This document shows positions 8,849 to 17,598 of a stretch of 64,000 bases of DNA, one piece after another (within the stretch, counting starts at the first letter, position 1; each line of letters starts with the position of its first letter). This DNA comes from Azospirillum doebereinerae (GTDB lineage Bacteria; Pseudomonadota; Alphaproteobacteria; Azospirillales; Azospirillaceae), in contig NZ_RZIJ01000009.1 in assembly GCF_003989665.1 (NCBI RefSeq), forward strand, positions 167,138-231,137, given 5' to 3'. The position numbers and the translations under genes were made by a program. The notes beneath the pieces are model-generated. The model had not been told where the DNA came from. It saw only the letters and a program-made list of their open reading frames with translations, and did not search any database.

Positions 8849-9162
8849 CCTGGCAACTCCCTCATATCAACATAAAAAATCCCCCTCAAAAATGAATTTC
8901 GGAGCGGAATTTTGAAAATTGGGAAATGTAAATTTGCTCTACATTAAGAAACATTTCAACCTCTATAAATTTCTCTTCGATTTATTGAAATGGGAGCGAA
9001 ATGAATACAGTAGTATGCAGTAGCCTTCCAATGGACATGGAAAGTCTTCGGACAATCTTTTTTTGTATTTGATTCCGTCTCGGGCTGACGCGGAACGGAA
9101 AGGTCTGATCGTCCCGGTGCTGCGGAAAAGAACAGGGCAGAGGAAAATCCGGGACTTCGAGG
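8849..9162. other. A+T-rich intergenic region between kinase and TPR genes
   Basis: 314 bases. The kinase-proximal part (8860-9000) is markedly A+T-rich and must hold the kinase promoter. It also precedes a possible 23-codon plus-strand reading frame at 9001-9072 (listed separately). The remainder (9073-9162) is the 3' flank of the TPR gene. No terminator hairpin with a T-tract was recognised, although the run TTTTTTTT occurs near 9058-9064. Confidence 0.4.
9001..9072 (+). CDS. possible 23-residue small protein
   Basis: ATG at 9001 opens a 24-codon frame ending TGA at 9070-9072, giving MNTVVCSSLPMDM followed by ESLRTIFFCI. A GGGAG ribosome-site match lies about 4 bases before the ATG and the preceding 120 bases are A+T-rich and promoter-like. 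No homologue is recognised and a frame this short can occur by chance, so this is a weak candidate. Confidence 0.2.
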   Translation: MNTVVCSSLPMDMESLRTIFFCI

Positions 9163-10962
9163 CTACCCCCAGCCCTGCAAGGCCCTTGCAACCCGCGTCG
9201 CCACCTCCGCCCAATCCCCCACCCTCCGTTGCCGGAACAGGCGGGCCGTGGGGTACCAGGGGCTGTCCTCGCGCTCCAGCAGCCAGCGCCAGTCCGGCGA
9301 GAAGGGCAGCATCACCCACAGCGGCACGCCCAGCGCCCCGGCCAGATGCGCCGGCCCGGTGCAGGACGAGATCACGAGGTCGAGGTTCGCCATGATCGCC
9401 GCCGTGTCGGTGAAATCCGCGATCTCCGGCCCCAGATCGGTGAAATCCGCAAAGCCCGGCACCAGCCCCAGATCCGCGCGGCCCGGCCCCATCTGGAGCC
9501 CGAAGAACCGCACCCCCGGCACGCCCAGCACCGGCAGCATCCCGTCGAGCCGGGGCGAGCGCAGCCGGTCGCCCTGAAAGCGCGGGTTGCCGGCCCAGAC
9601 AAGCCCGACCCTCAGCCCCCTCCCCGTTTCCGGCCCCGTTCCCGGCCCCGGCCGCGCCGTCTCCCCCGGCCCCGCCCCGATCCGCTCCCGCCAGCGCCGG
9701 ACGCGCGCCGGGTCGGGCGTCAGGTAGGGGGCGGGCGGCACGGAGTCCACCGCCGTGCCGAAGGCGCGCGGCAGGCTCATCAGCGGGCATTCCAGATCGA
9801 ACTCGGGCAGCGGCCCGCCCCGCGCGAAGACCCGCTCCACCCCCGGCAGACCGGACAGCAGGGAGACCAGCGGCGGCTGGACCTCCAGCAGCACGCGCCC
9901 GCCCCGCGCGGCCACCAGCGGCGCGTAGCGGACGAATTGCAGGGTGTCGCCGAAGCCCTGCTCGGCGTAGAGCAGGATGCGGCGCCCGGCCAGGTCCTCC
10001 CCGCGCCACGTCGGCTGCGGGAAGGCGCGCCAGGGCAGCGCCGTGTTCACCTCGAAGCGGCGCCAGTCGATCTCCGGCCAGCCCTCGGCCCAGTTGCCGG
10101 CCAGAAGCTGGGCGAAGCCCCGGTTCCAGTGCAGGCCGGCGTCGTTCGGCCGGGCCGCCAGCGCGCGGTCGAAATCGGCCACCGCCTCCAGCGGCCGGGC
10201 CATGGCGAGCTTCGCGATGCCGCGCGTCACGCAGAGCAGCGCGCCGGGCCGCAGCGCCTCGGCCTGGTCGAAGGCGGCCAGCGCCTCCGCGAAGCGGCCG
10301 AGTTTGGCGAGCAGCGCCCCCCAGTTCTCCCACGCCTCGCCGTAGCGCGGGTTGAGGTCCACGGCCTTGCGGTAGGCGGGTTCCGCCTCGTCCCAGCGGT
10401 TGGTCAGGGAAAAGGCCGAGCCCAGCACCATCCACGCCGCCGCCAGACCGCCTTGCACCGCCAGCGCCCGGCGCGCCCCGGCCTCCCCGGCGGCGGCGCG
10501 GCCCAGCGCCACGTCGGCGTCGGCGTGGTTGACCAGCCCCTCGGCGTGGGCCGGGTCGAGCGCCAGCGCCCGCTCGGCCGACCGCGCCGCCTCGTCCGGG
10601 CGGGCCAGCGCGCGCAGGGCACCGGCCCGGTTGGCGTGGGCGTCGGCCAGCAGCGGGGCGATCCGCAGGGCCCGCCGGTAGGCCGCCTCCGCCGCGCCCG
10701 CCTCGCCCAGCAGGCGCAGCACCCCGGCGAGGTTCGACTGCGTCTCCGCCGAGCCCGGCCGCAGCACCGCCGCGCGGCGCAGGAAGCGCCTGCCCTCCGC
10801 CGGCTGGTTGGCCTGGGCGAGCAGGACGCCCAGAAGCTGCGCGGCGTCGGGCTGCTCCGGATCGGCGTCGAGGATGCGGCCGTAGAGCGTCGCCGCCTCG
10901 TTCATGCGCCCGGCCTGGTGGTGGTCGAGGGCGGCCAGCAGGGCCTCCGCTATCGTCGCCAT
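9163..10962 (-). CDS. TPR-repeat protein with C-terminal glycosyltransferase-like domain
   Basis: 599 residues from the ATG at 10962 (an in-frame GTG at 11007 overlaps the preceding gene's stop and is less likely). The N-terminal half is a row of tetratricopeptide repeats, seen in recurring blocks such as AAYRRALRIAPLLADAHANR and AYRKAVDLNPRYGEAWENWG. The C-terminal half begins RILLYAEQGFGDTLQFVRYA and contains VGLVWAGNP, LDLVISSCTGPAHLAGALG and a DWRWLLERED...SPWYP block, the pattern of GT-B-fold family 9/41-like transferases fused to TPRs in Rhodospirillales. Such proteins are suspected to glycosylate proteins or surface polymers; substrate here is unknown. It follows the multi-PAS kinase gene with 41 bases between, so co-transcription is likely. 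Confidence 0.85.
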   Translation of the reverse strand: MATIAEALLAALDHHQAGRMNEAATLYGRILDADPEQPDAAQLLGVLLAQANQPAEGRRFLRRAAVLRPGSAETQSNLAGVLRLLGEAGAAEAAYRRALRIAPLLADAHANRAGALRALARPDEAARSAERALALDPAHAEGLVNHADADVALGRAAAGEAGARRALAVQGGLAAAWMVLGSAFSLTNRWDEAEPAYRKAVDLNPRYGEAWENWGALLAKLGRFAEALAAFDQAEALRPGALLCVTRGIAKLAMARPLEAVADFDRALAARPNDAGLHWNRGFAQLLAGNWAEGWPEIDWRRFEVNTALPWRAFPQPTWRGEDLAGRRILLYAEQGFGDTLQFVRYAPLVAARGGRVLLEVQPPLVSLLSGLPGVERVFARGGPLPEFDLECPLMSLPRAFGTAVDSVPPAPYLTPDPARVRRWRERIGAGPGETARPGPGTGPETGRGLRVGLVWAGNPRFQGDRLRSPRLDGMLPVLGVPGVRFFGLQMGPGRADLGLVPGFADFTDLGPEIADFTDTAAIMANLDLVISSCTGPAHLAGALGVPLWVMLPFSPDWRWLLEREDSPWYPTARLFRQRRVGDWAEVATRVARALQGWG

Positions 10963-11003
10963 GAGAAGTCCGCCTGAAATCCGGCCGAAAAAACCGATTG
11001 AGG

Positions 11004-13004
11004 TCACCCGTGCGGCGGAGGATACCCCGACACGCCGGTCACCCGCAGCGGAAAGCGCAGCAGGAAGCGCGTCCCCCGCCCCGGCCCGCTCTCCATCGCG
11101 ATGCTTCCCTGCATCGTCCCGGTCATGATGTTCCGGCAGATGCTGAGGCCCAGCCCGCTGGCGCCCTCGCCGCGCCGGGTCGTGAAGAAGGGGTCGAACA
11201 CGCGGTCGCGGATGGCGTCGGGGATGCCCCGGCCGTCGTCGGCGTAGCGCATCGTCACCCAGCCGGCCGGCTCCTCGCGGGCCGACAGGACGATCCGCCC
11301 CGCCTCGCCCTCGTCGTAGGCGTGGACCAGCGCGTTGATCACCAGATTGGACAGCACCTGCGCGAAGGCGCCGGGGTGGCCGTCCACCGTCAGGCCCGGC
11401 GCGATGTCGGTCTCCACCGTCACCTTGGTGCGGCGCAGGCGCGGGCGCAGGCTCAGCAGCACCTCGTCCACATAGGCGGCGAGGTCGAAGGCGCGGCGCT
11501 CGCCGCTCGCCTGATCGACGGCGACCTGCTTGAAGCTCTGGATCAGGCCGCCGGCGCGCTCGATGTTCGACAGGATCATCCGCGTCGTCTCCCAGGCCAC
11601 GTCCAGGAACTCCTGGAAGTCGGCGCGGCGGATGCGGTTCTCCGCGAACAGGGTCTGGATGCGGGCCACCTCCTCGCCCAGATGCGAGATCGCGGTCAGG
11701 GTCACGCCGATCGGCGTATTCACCTCATGCGCCACCCCGGCGACCATCTGCGCCAGCGAGGCCAGCTTCTCCGCCTGGATCAGGCTGGTCTGGACGTCGC
11801 GCAGCTCGGCCTCCGCGCGCTTGCGGGCGGTGATGTCCAGCGCCACCGTGACGATGTGCGACACCGCCCCCGATTCGTCGGTCAGCGGCATCTTGGTGGT
11901 CAGCCAGTCGCGCCGCCGCCCCGCCCCGTCGCACCCGCTCTCCTCGAAGAAGGGGACGCCCTGGCCGCTCTCCACCACGTGGCGGTCGAGTTCCGCCGCC
12001 TGCTCCTCGGCGGGGCCGGCGGCGGGCGCGCCGGCGGGGTGGTAGGTCTCGCGGTGGTAGCGGTTGACCAGCTGGATGTTGCGGTCGCGGTCGCGCACGT
12101 CGATCAGCGCCGGGATCGAGTCGATCACGCCCTTCAGGATCTCGCGGCTTTGGCGCACCGCCTCGTCGGCGATCAGCCGGTCGGTGATGTCGGTGTAGGT
12201 CCGCACCTGCCCGCCGTCGGGAAGCGGGACGATGCGGATCTCCAGGAAGCGGCCGTCGCCCTGCGGGCGGGCGTAGACGAACTCGCGCTCCGGTCGTTCG
12301 AGCCGCTCCAGCAGGTAGCCCAGCTTGGCGTCCACGTCGTCACCGAACTCGGGCGCGCCGGGCGGCAGGTCGAGCAGGCCGGTGGCGACCTGGAACCGCG
12401 CCACCTCGTGCAGCGTCGGCGTGGCGCGCATGACCGCTTCCGGGATGCCGAGCAGTTCCAGCGCCTTGGCGTTGTAGGTCCGGAACCGCAGGTCGCGGTC
12501 GAGCAGGACGATCCCCTGCCCCATGTTCTCCAGCGTCAGGCGCAGCAGCTCGCGCTGGCCGGCCAGATCGTTCTCCGCCCGCTTGCGCTCGGTGATGTCG
12601 GTGTAGGTCCGCACGAAGCCGCCGGACGGCGAGCGGCGGGTGCGGATCTCCAGCACGCGGCCGTCGGGGCGGCGGTGCTCCTGGAACGCCGGGTCGGCGC
12701 GGCGGGCGGAGTCCACTTGGTGGGCGACGATGGCCTCGACGTCGCCGGGGCCGTACTCGCCGTGCCCCGCCAGGAAGCGCACGAGGTCGGCGAAGCTGGC
12801 GCCGGGCAGGAGGTCGTGCGATTCGCCGAACAGGGCGTACAGCGGGCCGTTGATCGCCAGGACCGACAGGTCGGCGTCCACCATGATGACGCCCTGGTCC
12901 ATCTGCTCCAGAAGCGCGGCCATGCGCGCGCCGGTCTCGTCGGCAGAGGGCGCTGGAAGGGGCGCCGGGGAGGACGCCGAAGGGGGCGAGGATGGTATGG
13001 GCAA
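11004..13004 (-). CDS. soluble sensor histidine kinase with three PAS domains
   Basis: About 666 residues. Two similar PAS-7-type domains come first (LLEQMDQGVIMVDADLSVLA... and LENMGQGIVLLDRDLRF...), each ending in a TDI(T)-type PAC strand, then a third PAS (GVIDSIPALIDVRDRDRN). The His-kinase module has its phosphoacceptor in VAGVAHEVNTPIGV (the HEVNTP form of H box), an N box LVINALVHAYDE, and ADDGRGIP in the ATPase domain. No transmembrane helix or receiver domain. Start choice: TTG at 13004 has GGTGGAG 5 bases upstream; ATG at 12923 lacks a ribosome site, and ATG at 13163 would add a low-complexity tail. The partner response regulator is not in the window. Confidence 0.85.
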   Translation of the reverse strand: MPIPSSPPSASSPAPLPAPSADETGARMAALLEQMDQGVIMVDADLSVLAINGPLYALFGESHDLLPGASFADLVRFLAGHGEYGPGDVEAIVAHQVDSARRADPAFQEHRRPDGRVLEIRTRRSPSGGFVRTYTDITERKRAENDLAGQRELLRLTLENMGQGIVLLDRDLRFRTYNAKALELLGIPEAVMRATPTLHEVARFQVATGLLDLPPGAPEFGDDVDAKLGYLLERLERPEREFVYARPQGDGRFLEIRIVPLPDGGQVRTYTDITDRLIADEAVRQSREILKGVIDSIPALIDVRDRDRNIQLVNRYHRETYHPAGAPAAGPAEEQAAELDRHVVESGQGVPFFEESGCDGAGRRRDWLTTKMPLTDESGAVSHIVTVALDITARKRAEAELRDVQTSLIQAEKLASLAQMVAGVAHEVNTPIGVTLTAISHLGEEVARIQTLFAENRIRRADFQEFLDVAWETTRMILSNIERAGGLIQSFKQVAVDQASGERRAFDLAAYVDEVLLSLRPRLRRTKVTVETDIAPGLTVDGHPGAFAQVLSNLVINALVHAYDEGEAGRIVLSAREEPAGWVTMRYADDGRGIPDAIRDRVFDPFFTTRRGEGASGLGLSICRNIMTGTMQGSIAMESGPGRGTRFLLRFPLRVTGVSGYPPPHG

Positions 13005-13244
13005 GGGCGCTCCACCGTCCGTCGTCTTGGGGAAACCGCGATGCGGCGGCACCCAGTGTAGCAGGCGGCCCGGCCCCTGCCGAGCCTCCGTCGTCCGGGT
13101 ATGGGCACGCGGTCTTGCACGTAGCATTTTAAACGGAACCGCCTCGAGACATTTAGCGGACATTTTAAGTTTTCGGGAACACTTGCCTTGCTAGGCTGTT
13201 TCGAGTCAGGAATCCTAGACCCTTCCCACTGGTGATCCCGTCCC

Positions 13245-13715
13245 GTGTCCAGCATCCCCGCCCTGCCATCGCCGTCGAGCGCGCAGAGCCCCACCGGGCT
13301 GGCGAAGCTTCGGCAGATGCTGGCGAGCGACGCCGCGGCGGTGCAGCCGATCCGCCGCGTTCCGGGCGAGGAGGAGCGCAAGCGCTCCGAGGAGCAGGCC
13401 AAGCTCGACGCGACCGACGACGCGCTGAAGGGCAGCGGCCGGGCGGAAGCGGAGCAGACCGGCACGCGGTCGCGCGCTGCGGGGGCCGGGGCCGGCGGGT
13501 TCAGCATCGGCGGGACGGCCACCGACAGAGGGCCGGTCACCGCCACGGCGGCGGCGCCCTCGGCGCTTCCCAACGCCGGCTTCGAGACCCAGCGCATCCA
13601 TCAGGAGATCGTCGGCGAAGGGCTGCACATCGAGCCGTGGTCCGACGCCATCGACGCCTACCGCCGCGCCGACGCCGGGATGAACACCCCGATGCTCACC
13701 CAGGTGGCGGTGTAG
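13245..13715 (+). CDS. hypothetical protein, Ala/Gly-rich
   Basis: 156 residues from a GTG start at 13245. No domain recognised. The N-terminal part is Ser/Pro-rich and carries a charged helix (GEEERKRSEEQAKLDATDD), the middle is Ala/Gly low-complexity, and the last 40 residues (FETQRIHQEIVGEGLHIEPW onward) look more conserved and folded. No signal peptide or membrane segment. Divergent from the multi-PAS kinase gene and convergent with the GNAT gene, it seems to be a single-gene unit. Codon third positions are strongly G/C like the neighbours, which supports it being a real gene. Confidence 0.6.
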   Translation: MSSIPALPSPSSAQSPTGLAKLRQMLASDAAAVQPIRRVPGEEERKRSEEQAKLDATDDALKGSGRAEAEQTGTRSRAAGAGAGGFSIGGTATDRGPVTATAAAPSALPNAGFETQRIHQEIVGEGLHIEPWSDAIDAYRRADAGMNTPMLTQVAV

Positions 13716-13729
13716 CCCTTACACCCTTT

Positions 13730-14329
13730 TCAGTCCCGATCGACCGACCGCCGCAGCAGGATGCTGCCGCCCTCGTGCGGCAGGCGGGCGTGCCAGGGGA
13801 TCGCGGCGCGGCCGGCCTCGACGAATCCCTCCCCGGCGTAGAGGCGCTGCGCCGGCTGGTTGTCGGCCCAGACATGCAGGGTGACGCGGTCGAAGCCGCC
13901 CGTCCGCGCCCGCTCGTAGAACCAGTTCAGCAGCCGGCCGGCGATGCCCCGGCGGCGGAACACCGGATCGACCGCCAGCGCCGACAGGAAATAGCTGCCC
14001 CAATCGTGCGTCGCCGTGAAGGGGGCCAGATGCGCGACCCGGTCGGGGGGCAGGCCGCTGTAATCCTCGGTCCGGATCCAGTCCACCGGGTAGCCGTGCG
14101 CGACGCCGACCACGCGGCCCCCGATCTCCGCCAACCCGCTCTGCCGGTGCGACAACGAACCGGTGCCCCCGGCGAGGCCCGGCGCCAGCATCTCCCGCGC
14201 CGTCAGGCCGGGCACCAGCCCGTCGAGCAGGAATTCGTAGACGCCGCCCCCGGCGATGTCGATCAGGCGCGCGAGGTCCAGCGCGTCGTCGGCCTGGGCC
14301 GGGCGGATCATGATGCCGTCGTCGCTCAT
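13730..14329 (-). CDS. GNAT-family N-acetyltransferase
   Basis: 199 residues. The acetyl-CoA-binding motif A is seen at ALAVDPVFRRRGIAGRLLN (residues 117-135; the R-x-x-G-x-A loop is RRRGIA), and motif B as LHVWADNQPAQRLYAGEGF (151-169), both characteristic of RimI-like GNAT enzymes. Uses acetyl-CoA to acetylate an amine; the substrate cannot be told from sequence. The N-terminal IRPAQADDALDLARLI is the usual first strand and helix. Alone on the minus strand, it is divergent from the ACT-domain-like gene across a 231-base region that must hold both promoters. Confidence 0.86.
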   Translation of the reverse strand: MSDDGIMIRPAQADDALDLARLIDIAGGGVYEFLLDGLVPGLTAREMLAPGLAGGTGSLSHRQSGLAEIGGRVVGVAHGYPVDWIRTEDYSGLPPDRVAHLAPFTATHDWGSYFLSALAVDPVFRRRGIAGRLLNWFYERARTGGFDRVTLHVWADNQPAQRLYAGEGFVEAGRAAIPWHARLPHEGGSILLRRSVDRD

Positions 14330-14560
14330 CTCCGACCTTCACTTGTTCTTGGGCATTCGCACCGGGTGTGGCCGGCCTGCGGGATTCCGCCGGAGCGGAT
14401 CGCTCGCCGGTTGACGCGGCCACCGTCACACCGTAGCCTACCCGCCATGAACGCGCATCGTCTTGTCGGCATTCTGCGAATTAGCGGCCCGGTTCTCCTT
14501 TGAGAGCCGGGGAAACGCTCGCCCTCACATCGCAGGCCGCCTGAAGACAAGAGACGCACC

Positions 14561-14887
14561 ATGTCCAGCACCGTCACGCTCGCCCCGCCCGCCGCCGAAG
14601 CCCGGCCGGTCGAACCCGGCCGCCGCGTTGGCTTTTCCGTCGTCGCCGACGCCGATCCGGGCACCCTGCCCCGCATCCTCGAACTGGTCGCCAAGCGCGG
14701 GCTGGTTCCCGACGCGCTGAGCAGCGTCCTGGCCGGCGACACGCTCGCCATCGAGATGGAGGTCGTCGGCATGGCCCACGCCGAGTCGCGCCACGTCGCC
14801 AACTGCCTGAGCCAGATCCCGATGGTGGCGCGCGTCACCGTGACGGAACGCGCGCCGGCCACCGGCTTGGCGGTCGCGGCGGAGTAG
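14561..14887 (+). CDS. small ACT-like regulatory-domain protein
   Basis: 108 residues. The core VGFSVVADADPGTLPRILELV followed by AKRGLVPDALSSVLAGDTLAIEMEVVG has the beta-alpha-beta pattern and the D-P-G-x-L-x-R-(I/V) signature of ACT domains, which bind amino acids and usually regulate metabolic enzymes. Its small size, with no catalytic domain, resembles stand-alone ACT proteins such as the small subunit of acetolactate synthase, but the similarity is not close enough to name it ilvN. A weak ribosome site (AGAGACG) precedes the ATG. It is convergent with pssA, 8 bases apart. Confidence 0.7.
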   Translation: MSSTVTLAPPAAEARPVEPGRRVGFSVVADADPGTLPRILELVAKRGLVPDALSSVLAGDTLAIEMEVVGMAHAESRHVANCLSQIPMVARVTVTERAPATGLAVAAE

Positions 14888-14895
14888 GCCGCTCC

Positions 14896-15795
14896 TCAGA
14901 GCGGCTTGGCCGTTTCCCCAGGGGTCGTGCCGGCTTCGGCGGGCGCGTCCTCGGCCGGAACCGGCTCGACGATCTCGCCCTTCATCAGTTCGGCGGCGCG
15001 TTGCAGCTTGCGGAACTGCAGGATCGAGAACGGCAGGGTGGCGAGATAGGCCAAGCCGATGATCGACAGCGTCCACCAGGGCTGGCTGACCATCATCGCG
15101 GCGATCAAGCCGACGCCGGCCAGCGCCGGCACCACCCACTGGGCCGGAACGCGGGCGCCCTTGAACGAGAAGGTCGGCAGCGTGCTGACCATCAGCCCGC
15201 CGATCATCAGCGTCCACGGCACGATCACCACCGGGTGGCCGATCCAATCGGGACCGGCCTCGAAGCCCAGCGTCATCGGCAGCAGCACCAGCCCGGCCCC
15301 GGCCGGGGCCGGCACGCCGGTGAAGTAGTTGTACGCCCAGGGCGGCAGGTCGACCACGCCCAGCCGCGAGTTGAAGCGCGCCAGCCGCAGCGCGCAGCAC
15401 ACGGCGTAGGCCATGGCGGCGATCCAGCCCAGGCTGCCCGCCCCGTTCAGCCCCCACAGATACATCATGAAGGCCGGGGCGACGCCGAAGCTGATCGCGT
15501 CGGACAAGCTGTCCAACTCCGCCCCGAACTTGCTCTGCCCGTTCAGCAGCCGGGCGATCCGCCCGTCCAGCGCGTCGAGGATGGCGGCGATCACGATGGC
15601 GATCACCGCCGGCTCCCACCGCTCCTGAATGGCGAAGCGGATCGCCGTCAGGCCCGAGCACAGCGCCAGCACGGTCAGCACGTTGGGCAGCAGGTGGTTG
15701 ATCGACAACCCCTTCAGCCGCGGGTGCGGACGGCGCGGGCGGCGGACGCGGCCGGGCCGGAAGATCGGCTGGTTGAAGACGGGCGGGCGCTTCAT
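14896..15795 (-). CDS. pssA: CDP-diacylglycerol--serine O-phosphatidyltransferase
   Basis: Makes phosphatidylserine from CDP-diacylglycerol and L-serine in the inner membrane, the step before decarboxylation to phosphatidylethanolamine. 299 residues with several membrane helices; the CDP-alcohol phosphotransferase motif D-G-x2-A-R-x8-G-x3-D-x3-D is intact in [13 protein letters not shown]...[11 protein letters not shown]. The long cytoplasmic N-terminus is Arg/Pro-rich. The ATG at 15795 overlaps the psd stop by four bases (ATGA), so the two enzymes of the pathway are translationally coupled. The acidic C-terminal tail ([16 protein letters not shown]) is probably disordered. Confidence 0.95.
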   Translation of the reverse strand: MKRPPVFNQPIFRPGRVRRPRRPHPRLKGLSINHLLPNVLTVLALCSGLTAIRFAIQERWEPAVIAIVIAAILDALDGRIARLLNGQSKFGAELDSLSDAISFGVAPAFMMYLWGLNGAGSLGWIAAMAYAVCCALRLARFNSRLGVVDLPPWAYNYFTGVPAPAGAGLVLLPMTLGFEAGPDWIGHPVVIVPWTLMIGGLMVSTLPTFSFKGARVPAQWVVPALAGVGLIAAMMVSQPWWTLSIIGLAYLATLPFSILQFRKLQRAAELMKGEIVEPVPAEDAPAEAGTTPGETAKPL

Positions 15796-16487
15796 CGCCG
15801 CACGTCCCCGACTCGCTGGGCCTCGTGGCTGTTCAGGTCGGCCAGCACGGTCTCGCCGCCGATGGCGTTCTGGCCGACGCAGACCAGCGGCGCCACGCCG
15901 TCCGGCAGGTAGATGTCGGTGCGGCTGCCGAAGCGGATCAGGCCGAAACGCTCGCCGGCCTTCACGTCCTGCCCCGCCTTGACCCACCACAGGATGCGGC
16001 GCGCCACGAGGCCAGCGATCTGCACATAGGCGATCTCGCGGCCGTCGGGCAGGCGCTGGCGGAAGGCCATGCGCTCGTTCTCGTCGCTCGCCTTGTCCAG
16101 CGCGGCGTTGACGAAGGTGCCCTTGTGGTACTCGGCCGCGACGATGGTGCCGTCGGCCGGGACGCGGTTGACGTGCACGTTGAACACGTTGAGGAAGACG
16201 CTGATTCGGGTCAGCGGCTTGTCCCCCATGCCCAGTTCCTTGGGCGGCACCGCCGGGACGATCATGGTGACGCGCCCGTCGGCCGGGCTGACCAGCAGGC
16301 CGGGCCGGGTCGGGGTCACGCGGTCGGGGTCGCGGAAGAAGTAGACGCACCACAGGGTCAGGACCAGGCCGGCCCAGCCCAGCGGCACCCACAGGAGCCC
16401 CAGGATCAACGAAACCACGGCGAAAGCGGCGATGAACGGCCAGCCAGCGCGGTGAATCGGAACGACGACGGTATCGATGGCGGACAT
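15792..16487 (-). CDS. psd: phosphatidylserine decarboxylase proenzyme
   Basis: Pyruvoyl enzyme converting phosphatidylserine to phosphatidylethanolamine. 231 residues, the short alphaproteobacterial form with one or two N-terminal membrane helices ([20 protein letters not shown]). Self-cleavage between Gly and Ser of [13 protein letters not shown] (near residues 187-188) would give the beta chain and the pyruvoyl-bearing alpha chain; PADGRV and [14 protein letters not shown] are also typical. Start chosen at ATG 16487, preceded by AAGAAAGAGG, because family members begin just before [13 protein letters not shown]; an in-frame GTG lies at 16502. First gene of the psd-pssA pair. Confidence 0.94.
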   Translation of the reverse strand: MSAIDTVVVPIHRAGWPFIAAFAVVSLILGLLWVPLGWAGLVLTLWCVYFFRDPDRVTPTRPGLLVSPADGRVTMIVPAVPPKELGMGDKPLTRISVFLNVFNVHVNRVPADGTIVAAEYHKGTFVNAALDKASDENERMAFRQRLPDGREIAYVQIAGLVARRILWWVKAGQDVKAGERFGLIRFGSRTDIYLPDGVAPLVCVGQNAIGGETVLADLNSHEAQRVGDVRR

Positions 16488-16576
16488 CGCCTCTTTCTTC
16501 ACTTTTTCAGCCGATTACGAACAGGCATTCTAGACGCCCGTTCCAAGCCTTTACAGAATTTTAGCGGCGGCACAGG

Positions 16577-17077
16577 ATGCTGACCGTCGGATCCTTCTCC
16601 AAACCCGAGTGCGCGCCCGTGTCCGTTCCCGATTTGAAGACCATTCAGTCGCTGGCCGAGGTGCCCGACGGCGCCCTGCCGATCACCCCCGGCTCCATCG
16701 TGATGACTCCGGAGGGGGTTCTCGGCATCGCCAAGCCGCCCAAGCCCTGCAAGCTGAACTTCATGGCGGACGGCCTGCCCTTCAACGTCGCGGTGCGCCA
16801 CGAGGGCGAAGGGTCGGTCTGCCAGATCTGGGCCGACGTCGGCCATGTGCCCTACACCGCGCAGGCGCCGGAGCGCCGCCGCACGCTGCTGGCGCTGCTG
16901 CGCGGGATCGAGGGGCTGAAGAACGTGAAATTCATCGTGCAGGAAGGCCAGAAGATCATCCTGTTCTCGGAAACGACCTTCGAGCATCACGCGGCCCCGG
17001 AGGATTTGTTCCACCAGACCGTCCTGGTCTTGCAGGAGGCGCGGCCCTTCCTGCGCTTGCTGGGGCCGTATCTGTAG
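16577..17077 (+). CDS. hypothetical protein
   Basis: 166 residues, divergent from psd. No family recognised with confidence. The fold looks alpha/beta and cytoplasmic: CKLNFMADGLPFNVAVRHEG, then an extended-strand segment SVCQIWADVGHVPYTAQ, a helix RRRTLLALLRGIEGLKNVKF, and a C-terminal QTVLVLQEARPFLRLLGPYL that is helical. The strand-helix order loosely recalls YbjN/secretion-chaperone-like folds but no motif proves this. An alternative GTG start at 16619 would remove 14 residues. Base composition matches its neighbours. Confidence 0.65.
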   Translation: MLTVGSFSKPECAPVSVPDLKTIQSLAEVPDGALPITPGSIVMTPEGVLGIAKPPKPCKLNFMADGLPFNVAVRHEGEGSVCQIWADVGHVPYTAQAPERRRTLLALLRGIEGLKNVKFIVQEGQKIILFSETTFEHHAAPEDLFHQTVLVLQEARPFLRLLGPYL

Positions 17078-17081
17078 GGGG

Positions 17082-17519
17082 TCAGGCGTCCGGCCAGAAG
17101 CCGTGGTCGATCATCGTATCGAACGACCATGGGCATGACGGCGGGAACGTCGACTCGCTCAGACCCGTTTCCCGCTCCGCTTCGACGAGCGCCAACCGAT
17201 AGGCATCGCTGATGGCCTCCGCGCGTTTGGACTTCAGACTGGGATTGTCGGCCATATGGTCGGCCAACCGGTAACGCTGCTCCTTGATGCTCAACCGCCA
17301 GCTGTTGCCGCGCAGGCCCGGCTGAAAACGCCATTTCAGCAGGTGGAGCATCAGGGTGACCAAGCGGTTGACCAACTCGCGCTTCTCGGTCTTGCCCATG
17401 CTCTCGATCTCCTCGGCGATGCGCGCGATGTCCGCCGAGTCGAATTTTCCGGCGCGCAGCAGCGCCGCCTGCTCATTCGCCCAGGCGTAGAAATCACGGT
17501 CGTAGAGGGTCTGGTCCAT
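17082..17519 (-). CDS. DUF29-family protein
   Basis: 145 residues starting MDQTLYDRDFYAWANEQAAL, the typical opening of DUF29 proteins (L-Y-x-x-D-F-x-x-W), followed by FDSADIARIAEEIESMGKTEK and NRLVTLMLHLLKWRFQP, all family hallmarks. The ATG at 17519 has AGGAGG 7-8 bases upstream, clearly better than the upstream in-frame start at 17534. Function unknown; the family is frequent in cyanobacteria and Rhodospirillales, often in many copies. Lies downstream of the BMP-transporter genes on the same strand with 79 bases between, but need not be part of that operon. Confidence 0.9.
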   Translation of the reverse strand: MDQTLYDRDFYAWANEQAALLRAGKFDSADIARIAEEIESMGKTEKRELVNRLVTLMLHLLKWRFQPGLRGNSWRLSIKEQRYRLADHMADNPSLKSKRAEAISDAYRLALVEAERETGLSESTFPPSCPWSFDTMIDHGFWPDA

Positions 17520-17598
17520 GCCTGTCCTCCTCACGGGGAGTCTCCCGCGAGGGTGCGGGCCGGGATGCGTTCCCGGCTCGCCGTCCTGCGCGGTGCGC

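Noticed and set aside
14886..14910. Hairpin GCCGCTC/GAGCGGC between the ACT-like gene and pssA as a terminator
   Set aside because: The stem overlaps the end of pssA and no T-run follows on either strand.
15796..16392. Upstream extension of the pssA frame
   Set aside because: This part overlaps psd in another frame and is Arg/Pro-rich; pssA clearly begins at the ATG overlapping the psd stop.
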